Source: Clostridia bacterium
GTDB lineage: Bacteria; Bacillota; Clostridia; Christensenellales; Pumilibacteraceae
NCBI GenBank assembly: GCA_017452405.1
Contig: JAFTMM010000070.1
Location: forward strand, 1-7,698
DNA: 7,698 nucleotides
Direction of reading: 5' to 3'
Positions 1 through 6,900 of this stretch are shown one piece after another. The notes under the pieces are model-generated. The model saw only the letters and a program-made list of their open reading frames with translations. It was not told the origin of the DNA and did not search any database. The translations under genes and the position numbers were made by a program. Within the stretch, counting starts at the first letter, position 1, and every line of letters starts with the position of its first letter.

Positions 1-999
1 GCCTCGATTTGAACCGAAACCAAAACCGGAATTCGGAACGCCTTTACCCTTTATGCGTACTCGCGTACCCGTTTGAGTACCGGGGTTTACTTTATACGCA
101 ACGTCGCCGTCTATGGTGCGGACGTTGATTTCTCCGCCGAGCGCCATCGTGACGAAAGGTACTTTCACGGTGGAATAAATGTCGTTTTCCTGTCTACGGA
201 AATCGGGATGTGAACGGACTACGACTTCCACTATAAGGTCGCCTCTCTGTCCGCCAAGACTGCCCGGTTCGCCCTCGCCTCTAATTCGAACTCCCTGACC
301 GTTATCTATACCTGCAGGTATCTTGACTTTCATGCGTTTGCGCGCCGAAGTATATCCCGTGCCTGAACAGTCACGGCATTTTTCCTTTATTATCTTACCT
401 GCGCCACCGCAATCGGGGCAAACGGTTACGTTACGAATTAATCCAAGCATGGACTGCTGAGTGCGCGTTATCTGACCGCTTCCACCGCAACGGGAACAGG
501 TCACGGGCGAAGTACCGGGTTTCGCTCCGCTTCCTCCGCACGTTTTACATTCGCTTTTAGACGTCAGCTCTATTTCTTTTTCACAACCGAAAACAGCTTC
601 GCCAAAGTCAATGCGAAGGACGTAGTTCAAGTCTGCGCCTCGCATAGGTCCGCTACGCGCGCGAGTTCGACCACCTCCGAACATTCCGCCAAAGATGTCA
701 CCGAAAATGTCGCCGAAAGACGAGAAGTCGCCGTTGAAGTTAAATCCACCAGCTCCTCCGCCTCCGTTCATAGCGTCGTGTCCACCCATATCGTACATCT
801 TGCGCTTTTCGGAATCGGAAAGTACGCTGTACGCTTCGCTCGCTTCCTTAAATTTCGCCTCGGCTTCCTTGTCTCCGGGATGAAGGTCGGGGTGATACTT
901 TTTCGCCAGATCGCGATACGCTTTTTTAAGCGTAGCTTCATCAGCGGATTTATCCACTCCTAATACTTCGTAATAATCTCTCTTTCTATCGTCTGCCAT
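1..999 (-). CDS. dnaJ: Chaperone protein DnaJ (Hsp40, class I), 3' end outside window
   Basis: DnaJ is the cytoplasmic co-chaperone that delivers unfolded proteins to DnaK and stimulates its ATPase. Translating the minus strand from the ATG at 997-999 gives 333 codons with no stop before the window edge; class I DnaJ is usually about 375-385 residues, so roughly 45 are missing. The J domain is at residues 1-70 with the diagnostic HPD at 36-38. A Gly/Phe-rich linker covers about 80-125. Four zinc-finger repeats of the CxxCxGxG type start at C151, C168, C194 and C208, all complete. The beta-sandwich substrate-binding region follows. A modest ribosome site (AGGAAT, 1008-1013) lies 8 nt upstream of the ATG. 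Here dnaJ has its own promoter and operator and does not follow grpE-dnaK; the gene upstream is an asparaginase. Family assignment is certain. Confidence 0.98.
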   Translation of the reverse strand, partial: MADDRKRDYYEVLGVDKSADEATLKKAYRDLAKKYHPDLHPGDKEAEAKFKEASEAYSVLSDSEKRKMYDMGGHDAMNGGGGAGGFNFNGDFSSFGDIFGDIFGGMFGGGRTRARSGPMRGADLNYVLRIDFGEAVFGCEKEIELTSKSECKTCGGSGAKPGTSPVTCSRCGGSGQITRTQQSMLGLIRNVTVCPDCGGAGKIIKEKCRDCSGTGYTSARKRMKVKIPAGIDNGQGVRIRGEGEPGSLGGQRGDLIVEVVVRSHPDFRRQENDIYSTVKVPFVTMALGGEINVRTIDGDVAYKVNPGTQTGTRVRIKGKGVPNSGFGFGSNRG

Positions 1000-1026
1000 A
1001 ATTCTCTATTCCTATATACTCATAGG

Positions 1027-1055
1027 ATTTTACCAATATTCCAAAGTTTTGTCAA
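1027..1055 (-). promoter_or_regulatory. Sigma-A type promoter of dnaJ
   Basis: On the minus strand TTGACA (1050-1055) is followed after exactly 17 bp by TAAAAT (1027-1032). The -35 is perfect and the -10 matches five of six. Transcription would start near 1020, leaving a leader of about 20 nt before the dnaJ ATG. The CIRCE-like palindrome ends 2 bp upstream of the -35, so a bound repressor would abut or cover the RNA polymerase site. Confidence 0.8.
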
Positions 1056-1057
1056 GC

Positions 1058-1092
1058 AAAATTAGCACTTGAAGCGTTCAAGTGCTAATTTT
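1058..1092 (-). terminator. Extended palindrome around CIRCE, possible terminator of the asparaginase unit
   Basis: The dyad extends beyond CIRCE into a perfect 16-bp inverted repeat (AAAATTAGCACTTGAA and its complement) around a 3-nt centre GCG. On the minus strand it starts 17 nt after the asparaginase stop codon and ends in TTTT, so the transcript could form a long hairpin with a short U run. The stem is AT-rich and the U run short, so termination may be partial. It overlaps the CIRCE entry entirely. Confidence 0.5.
1062..1088. promoter_or_regulatory. CIRCE-like HrcA operator upstream of dnaJ
   Basis: The sequence is TTAGCACTT, nine bases, AAGTGCTAA. The known CIRCE consensus is TTAGCACTC-N9-GAGTGCTAA, so this site has the exact 9-9-9 spacing and differs only at the innermost base of each arm (T/A in place of C/G), keeping symmetry. 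CIRCE is bound by the heat-shock repressor HrcA in front of groE, dnaK and dnaJ operons in Bacillota. Its place just upstream of the dnaJ -35 box fits that role. HrcA itself is not in the window. Confidence 0.8.
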
Positions 1093-1109
1093 ATAAATAG
1101 TGTGCCGTC

Positions 1110-2126
1110 TTAACGAATCTTTTCGAAGAATCTGTTTTCGTTCAATACTTCGTTAATATTACGATTTGCGCCGAGTGCAAGCATGACTTTTACTATCGTC
1201 ATTTCGAAACTGCGGTCGCAAGAGAAAATACATTTTCCGCTGATTGATTTTGCGCTTGCGTATACGTTTGCCTTGCTGTCGATAGGTGAAAGTATAACGG
1301 GCACGCACAAATCGTTACAGTACTTTAGAAACGAAAGGAAATTAGTGTCCTCGCCTGCCGTGCAAATCGTTCCGCTATGGTACAGTTCGATTATTACCGC
1401 TTTGGGCTTAACGTTGTCAAAACGATAGAAAGTAAAGTCAAGTAATGCGCGCGCTTTTATTACTACGATATTGTTGCACAGACTGCTACCGTAAGGTTGA
1501 ACGCGAACGTTAACGTCTGCAAGCGTAGGATTATACGCACTCTCGTTATAAATAAATCGTCCGTCTTTTACCACACCGAAATGTACGTCCATCAAACTAC
1601 CGAACTTTCCACTAATCTGCCTTGCTTCGGTCAATCGGCTTGCAAGGTGAATTTTGCAATCACCGTAAGGGTTGCGGAAAGATACGAACACGCCGTGGCA
1701 GTCCGTCTGCATTATAAAGGCTACGGCAGAAGCGAAGTTATCTCCACCGTTGCTTCTAACGTCGTCTAACGGATAGAGCGAGCTTACCATTACGAGAGGT
1801 ATGGGCAAGTCTGCAAATATTTGCGAAAAGTAATTCGCCGTGAAACAAAGTGTGTCCGTTCCGTGCGTGAGTATTATGCCGTCATAAGAATCGTAATCCA
1901 CTCCGCGCACGCAATCTACCATCTTATAAAGGTCGTCGGATTGCACGTTTTCACTCAGTATGCTTACGGGCTTTAACTCGTCAAAAACGACGTCGCTACC
2001 ATACTTCTCAGTATAACCGTTAATGAGTAGGCTTGCGCTCCTGCCGTCAAGATCTACCGCATCACCCTGAACCGACGAACCAATCGTTCCGCCTGTAAAA
2101 ATTACGCAAATTTTATTTTTCTTCAT
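1110..2126 (-). CDS. L-asparaginase-like protein, type I (cytoplasmic), altered active site
   Basis: The family hydrolyses L-asparagine to aspartate and ammonia. The 338-residue product matches the length of type I (AnsA-like) enzymes and has no signal peptide, so it should be cytoplasmic. The first family signature TGGTIG is at 11-16 with the nucleophile at T14, and the second, THGTDT, is at 87-92 with T90 and D91. A PLDDVRSNGGDN segment (119-130) corresponds to the PLAELRSDGQIN block of E. coli AnsA, with Asp replaced by Asn. In the next block, where family members carry the catalytic lysine (NRTTKA in AnsA), this protein reads SRLTEA with Glu at 167. The C-terminal domain with DRSFEMTIVKVMLAL is typical. 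The only sensible start is the ATG at 2126, with a weak GGA site 9 nt upstream. The family fold is clear; asparaginase activity is uncertain. Confidence 0.88.
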   Translation of the reverse strand: MKKNKICVIFTGGTIGSSVQGDAVDLDGRSASLLINGYTEKYGSDVVFDELKPVSILSENVQSDDLYKMVDCVRGVDYDSYDGIILTHGTDTLCFTANYFSQIFADLPIPLVMVSSLYPLDDVRSNGGDNFASAVAFIMQTDCHGVFVSFRNPYGDCKIHLASRLTEARQISGKFGSLMDVHFGVVKDGRFIYNESAYNPTLADVNVRVQPYGSSLCNNIVVIKARALLDFTFYRFDNVKPKAVIIELYHSGTICTAGEDTNFLSFLKYCNDLCVPVILSPIDSKANVYASAKSISGKCIFSCDRSFEMTIVKVMLALGANRNINEVLNENRFFEKIR

Positions 2127-2139
2127 TATTTTAAGTCCG

Positions 2140-2398
2140 TTAATTTATTTTGATAAAACATTCCCTGCAATCGGAACGCTTGGGGCATCTTTCGGGATTC
2201 GGACATGAAACCGTTTTTATTGCCTCTCCGGATATTTTTGACAGAACACCCGAAATATATCCTTTAAAAAAGCTACAATCTTTAGGCAATCCTAATTCAA
2301 GTTTTTTAGTCTGGAAGTTGTTCGTTATTAAAACCGCTTTTTCAAAAGCGTCGTAGCTGAGTTTGCCCCAACCTAGTAAATAAGATTTGACGAAGCAT
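2140..2398 (-). pseudogene. Frame-broken small gene with V4R-like, Cys-rich C-terminus
   Basis: A minus-strand frame is open from 2424 to a TAA at 2140-2142 and reads like a real protein, with FVKSYLLGWGKLSYDAFEKA near its start and FFKGYISGVLSKISGEAIK further on. It contains no ATG, GTG or TTG until deep in the frame and is preceded in frame by TAG (2425-2427). The nearest well-placed ATG (2396-2398, with GGAT 5 nt upstream) is one base out of register and hits a stop after 18 codons. A single extra base near 2395 would explain this: removing it joins ATG directly to TTC GTC AAA and gives about 85 residues. The GYISGVLSKISG block followed by cysteines resembles the end of V4R small-molecule-binding domains, but with four cysteines spaced C-x6-C-x5-C-x2-C. 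It ends 13 bp before the asparaginase ATG, so the two were probably cotranscribed. Sequencing error is an alternative to true decay; function is unknown. Confidence 0.65.
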
Positions 2399-2430
2399 TC
2401 TTTATCCGTACTATCGCAATTTTCCTAATC

Positions 2431-2459
2431 ATTATACAAATTTTATTATAAATAGTCAA
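2431..2459 (-). promoter_or_regulatory. Promoter of the V4R-like/asparaginase unit
   Basis: On the minus strand TTGACT (2454-2459) and a perfect TATAAT (2431-2436) are separated by 17 bp. Transcription would begin near 2424, after the GAPDH terminator and about 26 nt before the ATG at 2398. This supports a separate transcription unit for the small gene and the asparaginase. The surrounding DNA is AT-rich, which raises the chance of a random match. Confidence 0.65.
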
Positions 2460-2490
2460 TAGAGTGTGGCGAAAAAGTGAGTTTCAGGCA

Positions 2491-2521
2491 CAAAAAAAGG
2501 CCTTGCCTTAGCAAAGCCTTT
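2491..2521 (-). terminator. Rho-independent terminator of the GAPDH gene
   Basis: The minus-strand transcript forms an 11-bp stem (AAAGGCTTTGC with GCAAGGCCTTT) around a TAAG loop, followed at once by seven T. The stem contains one G.U pair that would be a C/A mismatch on the plus strand, so it points to termination of the minus-strand transcript. It begins 19 nt after the GAPDH stop codon. Confidence 0.92.
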
Positions 2522-2525
2522 ATTG

Positions 2526-2540
2526 TTCGTAAGTTACGAA
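2526..2540. repeat. 15-bp palindrome beside the GAPDH stop codon
   Basis: TTCGTAAGTTACGAA is a perfect 7-1-7 inverted repeat touching the GAPDH stop codon. The one-base centre makes it a poor hairpin; it looks more like a protein-binding dyad or chance. Confidence 0.5.
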
Positions 2541-3623
2541 TTATTCGCTGATAAGCTTACCGAAGTGCTTAATCGTTCTAACCATCTGGCTGGTATAGGA
2601 GTTCTCGTTATCGTACCAGGAAACTACCTGTACTTCATAGAGGTCGTCAGTGATCTTAAGAACGGAAGTCTGAGTAGCGTCGAAGAGCGAACCGTAGGTC
2701 ATTCCAACGATATCCGACGAAACGATTTCGTCCTCGTTGTAGCCGTAAGACTCGTTAGATGCTGCCTTCATAGCTGCGTTGATGCCTTCCTTGGTAACGT
2801 CAGTGCCCTTAACAACTGCGGTAAGGATAGTGGTCGAACCGGTGGGAGTAGGAATACGCTGAGCAGCGCCGATGAGCTTGCCGTTAAGCTCGGGGATTAC
2901 GAGACCGATTGCCTTTGCAGCGCCGGTGGAGTTGGGAACGATGTTGATAGCGCCTGCACGGCTACGACGAAGGTCGCCCTTTCTCTGGGGACCGTCAAGG
3001 ATCATCTGGTCGCCGGTGTAAGCGTGAATGGTGCACATGATACCGCTCTGAATGGGTGCGTACTTATTGAGCGCGTCAGCCATGGGAGCAAGGCAGTTGG
3101 TGGTGCAGGAAGCAGCCGAGATAATGGTGTCTTCCTTGGTAAGGGTATTGTGGTTAACGTTATAAACGATAGTCTTGAGATCGTTGCCTGCGGGAGCGGA
3201 AATGATAACGTACTTAGCGCCTGCGTCAACGTGTGCCTGAGCCTTAGCCTTGCTGGTGTAGAAGCCGGAGCATTCGAGAACTACGTCGATTCCGAGCTCG
3301 CCCCAAGGGCAGTCAGCAGCGTTGGGGTTCTTGTAGATGGTGATCTCTTTACCGTCAACGGTGATCGAACCGGGGGTTACTACGGTCTTGCCGTCTTCTG
3401 CCATAACGGGTTCTTTGCTGGTGATGCAGTGGTTAGCGCCATTGATACCTGCGTAGTTGCCCTGAGAAGAATCGTACTTAAGGAGATGAGCGAGCATCTT
3501 GGGAGAGGTGAGGTCGTTGATTGCAACGATTTCGAAGCCCTCTGCGCCGAACATCTGACGGAAAGCAAGTCTTCCGATACGACCGAAGCCGTTGATTGCT
3601 ACCTTAACGTTTTTGGTTGCCAT
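2541..3623 (-). CDS. gap: NAD-dependent glyceraldehyde-3-phosphate dehydrogenase, type I
   Basis: The enzyme oxidises glyceraldehyde-3-phosphate to 1,3-bisphosphoglycerate with NAD+ and phosphate in cytoplasmic glycolysis, working as a tetramer. The product has 360 residues from the ATG at 3621-3623. The Rossmann motif NGFGRIGR is at 11-18 and IND at 35-37, whose Asp fits NAD preference. The nucleophile is C173 in SCTTNC and the partner histidine is H200 in TIHAYTGDQ. The GDLRRSRAGAINIVPNSTGA and SWYDNE blocks are intact. It is about 20-25 residues longer than common forms, mostly in the stretch around residues 65-105. An in-frame ATG at 3641 would add six residues but lies inside the GGAGG ribosome site, so the start at 3623 is preferred. 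Codons TTA, CTA and TCA are avoided throughout, a sign of high expression. It is transcribed away from the PFOR gene. Confidence 0.98.
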   Translation of the reverse strand: MATKNVKVAINGFGRIGRLAFRQMFGAEGFEIVAINDLTSPKMLAHLLKYDSSQGNYAGINGANHCITSKEPVMAEDGKTVVTPGSITVDGKEITIYKNPNAADCPWGELGIDVVLECSGFYTSKAKAQAHVDAGAKYVIISAPAGNDLKTIVYNVNHNTLTKEDTIISAASCTTNCLAPMADALNKYAPIQSGIMCTIHAYTGDQMILDGPQRKGDLRRSRAGAINIVPNSTGAAKAIGLVIPELNGKLIGAAQRIPTPTGSTTILTAVVKGTDVTKEGINAAMKAASNESYGYNEDEIVSSDIVGMTYGSLFDATQTSVLKITDDLYEVQVVSWYDNENSYTSQMVRTIKHFGKLISE

Positions 3624-3632
3624 ATTAATTAA

Positions 3633-3641
3633 TTCCTCCAT
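3633..3641 (-). promoter_or_regulatory. GAPDH ribosome binding site that decides the start
   Basis: GGAGG (3635-3639) lies 11 nt upstream of the ATG at 3621-3623. It is part of ATGGAGGAA, whose ATG is in frame with the gene but cannot be the start, since no ribosome site precedes it. PFOR has the same arrangement. Confidence 0.8.
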
Positions 3642-3681
3642 AGAAATTTTCTTTGCATTTATTTTTTATCCTGCATTTGGT

Positions 3682-3710
3682 AGTATACCCCAAACTGCGA
3701 CAAAAATCAA
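3682..3710 (-). promoter_or_regulatory. Sigma-A type promoter of the GAPDH gene
   Basis: On the minus strand TTGATT (3705-3710) is followed after 17 bp by TATACT (3682-3687). Transcription would start near 3675, giving a leader of about 50 nt that includes the ribosome site. No clear operator was recognised around it. Confidence 0.7.
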
Positions 3711-3811
3711 GAAAAATCATATAAAAAATGTAAATTGAACCGTATATTTTGCAAATTATAGAAAACAGACGAATTTTATTCATTTATCTTACCGCTTATG
3801 TCGCTCAAATC

Positions 3812-3828
3812 GGTTAGGGTTAGGGTTA
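3812..3828. repeat. Short TTAGGG-type tandem repeat upstream of the PFOR promoter
   Basis: GGTTAGGGTTAGGGTTA is almost three copies of a 6-bp unit and ends 5 bp upstream of the PFOR -35 box. It has three short G runs on the plus strand. It may be an activator site, slippage product or chance. Confidence 0.6.
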
Positions 3829-3833
3829 TTCGA

Positions 3834-3862
3834 TTGACAGAAGAAATCAGTAGTGTTATAAT
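3834..3862 (+). promoter_or_regulatory. Consensus sigma-A promoter of the PFOR gene
   Basis: TTGACA (3834-3839) and TATAAT (3857-3862) are both perfect matches with a 17-bp spacer, and a TG one base before the -10 (3854-3855) adds an extended -10 element. Transcription would start near 3869, at the base of a leader hairpin. This should be a very strong promoter. Confidence 0.92.
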
Positions 3863-3869
3863 ATAAGGC

Positions 3870-3889
3870 GGTGAGCGTTGGCACTCACC
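3870..3889 (+). other. Hairpin at the 5' end of the PFOR transcript
   Basis: GGTGAG (3870-3875) pairs with CTCACC (3884-3889) around an 8-nt loop. It begins within a base or two of the predicted transcription start, where such a stem may protect the mRNA 5' end. There is no U run, so it is not a terminator. Confidence 0.55.
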
Positions 3890-3913
3890 ACTTATTTTGA
3901 AATCTACTATTAC

Positions 3914-3922
3914 ATGGAGGAA
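3914..3922 (+). promoter_or_regulatory. PFOR ribosome binding site that decides the start
   Basis: GGAGG (3916-3920) is 11 nt upstream of the ATG at 3932. It sits inside ATGGAGGAA, whose ATG is in frame but overlaps the ribosome site. The further ATG at 3941 is 20 nt away and less likely. Confidence 0.8.
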
Positions 3923-3931
3923 ATATCCCAG

Positions 3932-6900
3932 ATGAAAAAAATGACTATCGATGGTAATACCGCCGCTTCGCACGTTGCGTACGCTTTCTCTGAAGTTGCG
4001 GCTATTTATCCCATCACCCCGTCGTCGCCTATGGCGGAATCCGCTGACGAATGGGCGTCCAAAGGTCAGCTTAACATGTTCGGTCAGCCTCTCCGCATTG
4101 CAGAGTTGCAGTCCGAGGGCGGAGCTGCAGGCGCGGTTCACGGTTCGCTCACTGCCGGTGCGCTTACCACTACTTACACCGCTTCTCAAGGCTTGCTCCT
4201 TATGATCCCGAATATGTACAAGATAGCCGGCGAGATGCTCCCCACCGTATTCCACGTTTCTGCGCGTGCGCTTGCTGCTTCTGCGCTTAACATTTTCGGC
4301 GATCACTCCGACGTTATGGCTTGCCGTCAGACCGGTTTTGCTATGATGTGTTCGGGTAGCGTTCAGGAAGTTATGGACCTCGCTCTCGTTTCTCACCTTG
4401 CAACCTTAAAGAGTAAGATTCCTTTCCTTCACTACTTCGACGGTTTCAGAACCAGCCATGAAGTAAGCAAGATCGACGTTATCGAATACGACGAAATGAA
4501 GTCTCTCGTTAATATGGATGAAATCCGTGACTTCAAGAACCGCGCTCTTAACCCCGAGCATCCCGTTCAGAAGGGTACCGCTCAGAACCCGGATATTTAC
4601 TTCCAGGGACGCGAAGCCGTAAATAAATATTACGACGCAGTTCCCGAAATCGTTAAAGAAAAAATGGAAGCCGTTTCCAAGCTTACCGGAAGAAAGTACG
4701 AGCTTTATCAGTACTACGGCGCTCCCGACGCTGACAGAGTCATCGTTCTTATGGGTAGTGGCGCTGAAAGCGTGGAAGAAACCGTTAAGTACCTTACCGC
4801 TAAGGGCGAAAAAGTCGGCATGATCAAGGTTCGCTTGTACCGTCCTTTCTCTATGAAGGATTTCGTAGGCGCTATCCCCGCTTCCTGCAAAAAGCTTGCC
4901 GTTCTTGACAGAACCAAAGAACCCGGCTCGCTCGGCGAACCCCTCTACCTCGACGTTTGCGCTGCTCTTACCGAAATGGGTAAGACGGATATCAAGGTTG
5001 TAGGCGGACGTTACGGTCTCGGTTCCAAAGAGTTCACTCCTTCCATGATCAATGCAATCTACAACGAACTTGCTAAGGACGAGCCTAAGAACCACTTCAC
5101 TATCGGTATTAACGACGACGTTACCGGTACTTCTATCCCCTACCCCGAATTTATCAACGCAGCTCCTAAGAGCACCGTTCGTTGTAAGTTCTACGGTTTC
5201 GGCGGTGACGGTACGGTAGGCGCTAACAAAAACAGCATTAAGATTATCGGTGACCATACCGATAAGTATGCGCAGGGTTATTTCGAATACGACTCGAAGA
5301 AGTCGGGCGGTTTCACTCTTTCCCACCTTCGTTTCGGTGACGAACCCATTCAGTCCGAATACCTTATCGACGAAGCAGACTTCGTTGCTTGCCACAAGCC
5401 TGCATACGTTACGATGTACGATATGATTTCTTCGCTTAAGGACGGCGGTACTTTCCTCCTTAACTGCAAGTGGACGGATGAAGAACTCGACGCAGAGCTT
5501 CCCGCTTCCATGAAACAGCTTATTGCCAAGAAGAACGTAAAGATGTACGCTATCGACGCTCTTGCTACCGCTAAGAAAGCTGGTATCCCCAGAAGTCAGA
5601 ACATGGTTCTTCAGGCAGCGTTCTTCAATATCGCTAACATCATCCCTTACGCTGAAGCGGAAGGTTATATGAAGAAAGCCGTTGAAAAGACTTACGGCAA
5701 GAAAGGTCCCGAAGTCGTTAAGGCTAACTGCGACGCTATCGATATGGCTATCAGCGAACTTCGTCAGGTTGCTATCCCCGCTTCGTGGGCTAACGCTAAC
5801 GACGGCGCTGTTGCGGCTATGAGCGCAGAAGCGGCTAACGATAAGTACTACACCGACTTCGTTGCTGTTATCAACGCGCAGGAAGGCAACAAGCTTCCCG
5901 TTTCCATGGTAAGCGCTGACGGCACCGTTCCTACCGGTACGACCAAGTACGAAAAGCGTGGTACTGCTGCGGTAGTTCCTATGTGGGATATCGACAACTG
6001 TATCCAGTGTAACCAGTGTTCGTACGTTTGCCCTCACGCAGTTATCCGTCCCGTCCTTCTTACCGAAGACGAGGTTAAGGCAGCTCCCGAAGGTTTCAAG
6101 ACTAAGGCTGCTACCGGATTTGCAGGTATGCAGTACAGAATCCAGATATCCCCTCTCGATTGTACGGGTTGCTCGTCTTGCGCGAACGTCTGCCCTGCTA
6201 AGAACAAAGCTCTTAAGATGGTTGACGTTGAAGAAGCTATCAAGGCAGAAAAGGATAATTGGGACTACGCTATTACTGTTCCTGTTAAGGAAGTCGCTCC
6301 TACCAACCCTAAGAACAGCCAGTTCAGCCAGCCTCTCTTCGAGTTCTCCGGCGCATGCGCAGGCTGTGGCGAAACTCCTTACGTTAAGCTCGTTACTCAG
6401 CTCTACGGCGATCGTATGATTATCGCTAACGCAACCGGTTGCTCGTCCATCTACGGCGGTTCTGCTCCCGTTTGTCCTTACACCAAGAACGCTAAGGGTG
6501 AAGGTCCCGCTTGGGGCAACTCCCTCTTTGAGGATAACGCAGAGTTCGGTTACGGTATGTTCCTTGCTTACAAGGCACGTCGTGAAAAGCTCGCTGCCGA
6601 TATGCAGAAAGCTATCGACCTCGGCGTTTGCGAATGCCTTAAGGCTCCCTTCGAAGAATGGGGCGCTAACATGAAGAGCGTTCCTATCACCAAGAAGTGC
6701 GCCGCTGAGATTAAGGCTAACCTTCCCGAAGCTATTAAGAAGGCTGACGGTGAACTCAAAGCAGTGCTTGAAACCATTTATGCTGACAGCGACTGTATCG
6801 TTAAGAAGTCGTTCTGGATTATCGGTGGCGACGGTTGGGCATACGATATCGGTTACGGCGGTCTCGACCACGTACTTGCTCAGGACGAAGACGTTAACGT

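Larger units (their letters stand above)
3624..3931. other. Divergent intergenic region between GAPDH and PFOR
   Basis: This 308-bp gene-free stretch holds the GAPDH promoter and leader in its left third and the PFOR promoter and leader in its right third. The middle (about 3711-3810) is very AT-rich and shows no coding frame, no strong hairpin and no recognised operator; I looked for a Rex-type TTGTGAA/TTCACAA dyad and did not see one. A short telomere-like tandem repeat lies at 3812-3828. Confidence 0.8.

Noticed and set aside
1058..1092. CRISPR or mobile-element end for the long palindrome.
   Set aside because: It is a single dyad with CIRCE arms and spacing, with no repeats, target duplication or transposase nearby.
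2150..2356. A 68-codon plus-strand frame in the gap before the asparaginase gene.
   Set aside because: The minus strand of the same stretch encodes the much more protein-like V4R-like remnant; no plus-strand ribosome site was seen.
2523..3632. A 369-codon plus-strand open frame opposite GAPDH.
   Set aside because: Same codon-aligned shadow effect from biased codon use in GAPDH, with no promoter, ribosome site or domain.
3624..3641. ATG at 3641 extending GAPDH by six residues.
   Set aside because: It overlaps the GGAGG ribosome site, and family proteins begin just before the VKVAINGFGRIG strand.
3711..3810. Possible redox (Rex) operator or second GAPDH promoter around a minus-strand TATAAT near 3755.
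   Set aside because: No Rex-like dyad was seen, and the expected -35 position for that TATAAT is a poor match.
3878..3931. TTG start extending PFOR by 18 residues.
   Set aside because: The TTG is inside the leader hairpin, 9 nt from the predicted transcription start, and the real ribosome site lies downstream of it. Family proteins begin near MTIDGNTA.
3776..4396. A 206-codon minus-strand frame spanning the PFOR promoter and 5' end.
   Set aside because: It is an antisense shadow of PFOR extended by chance into the intergenic region; its composition is not protein-like.
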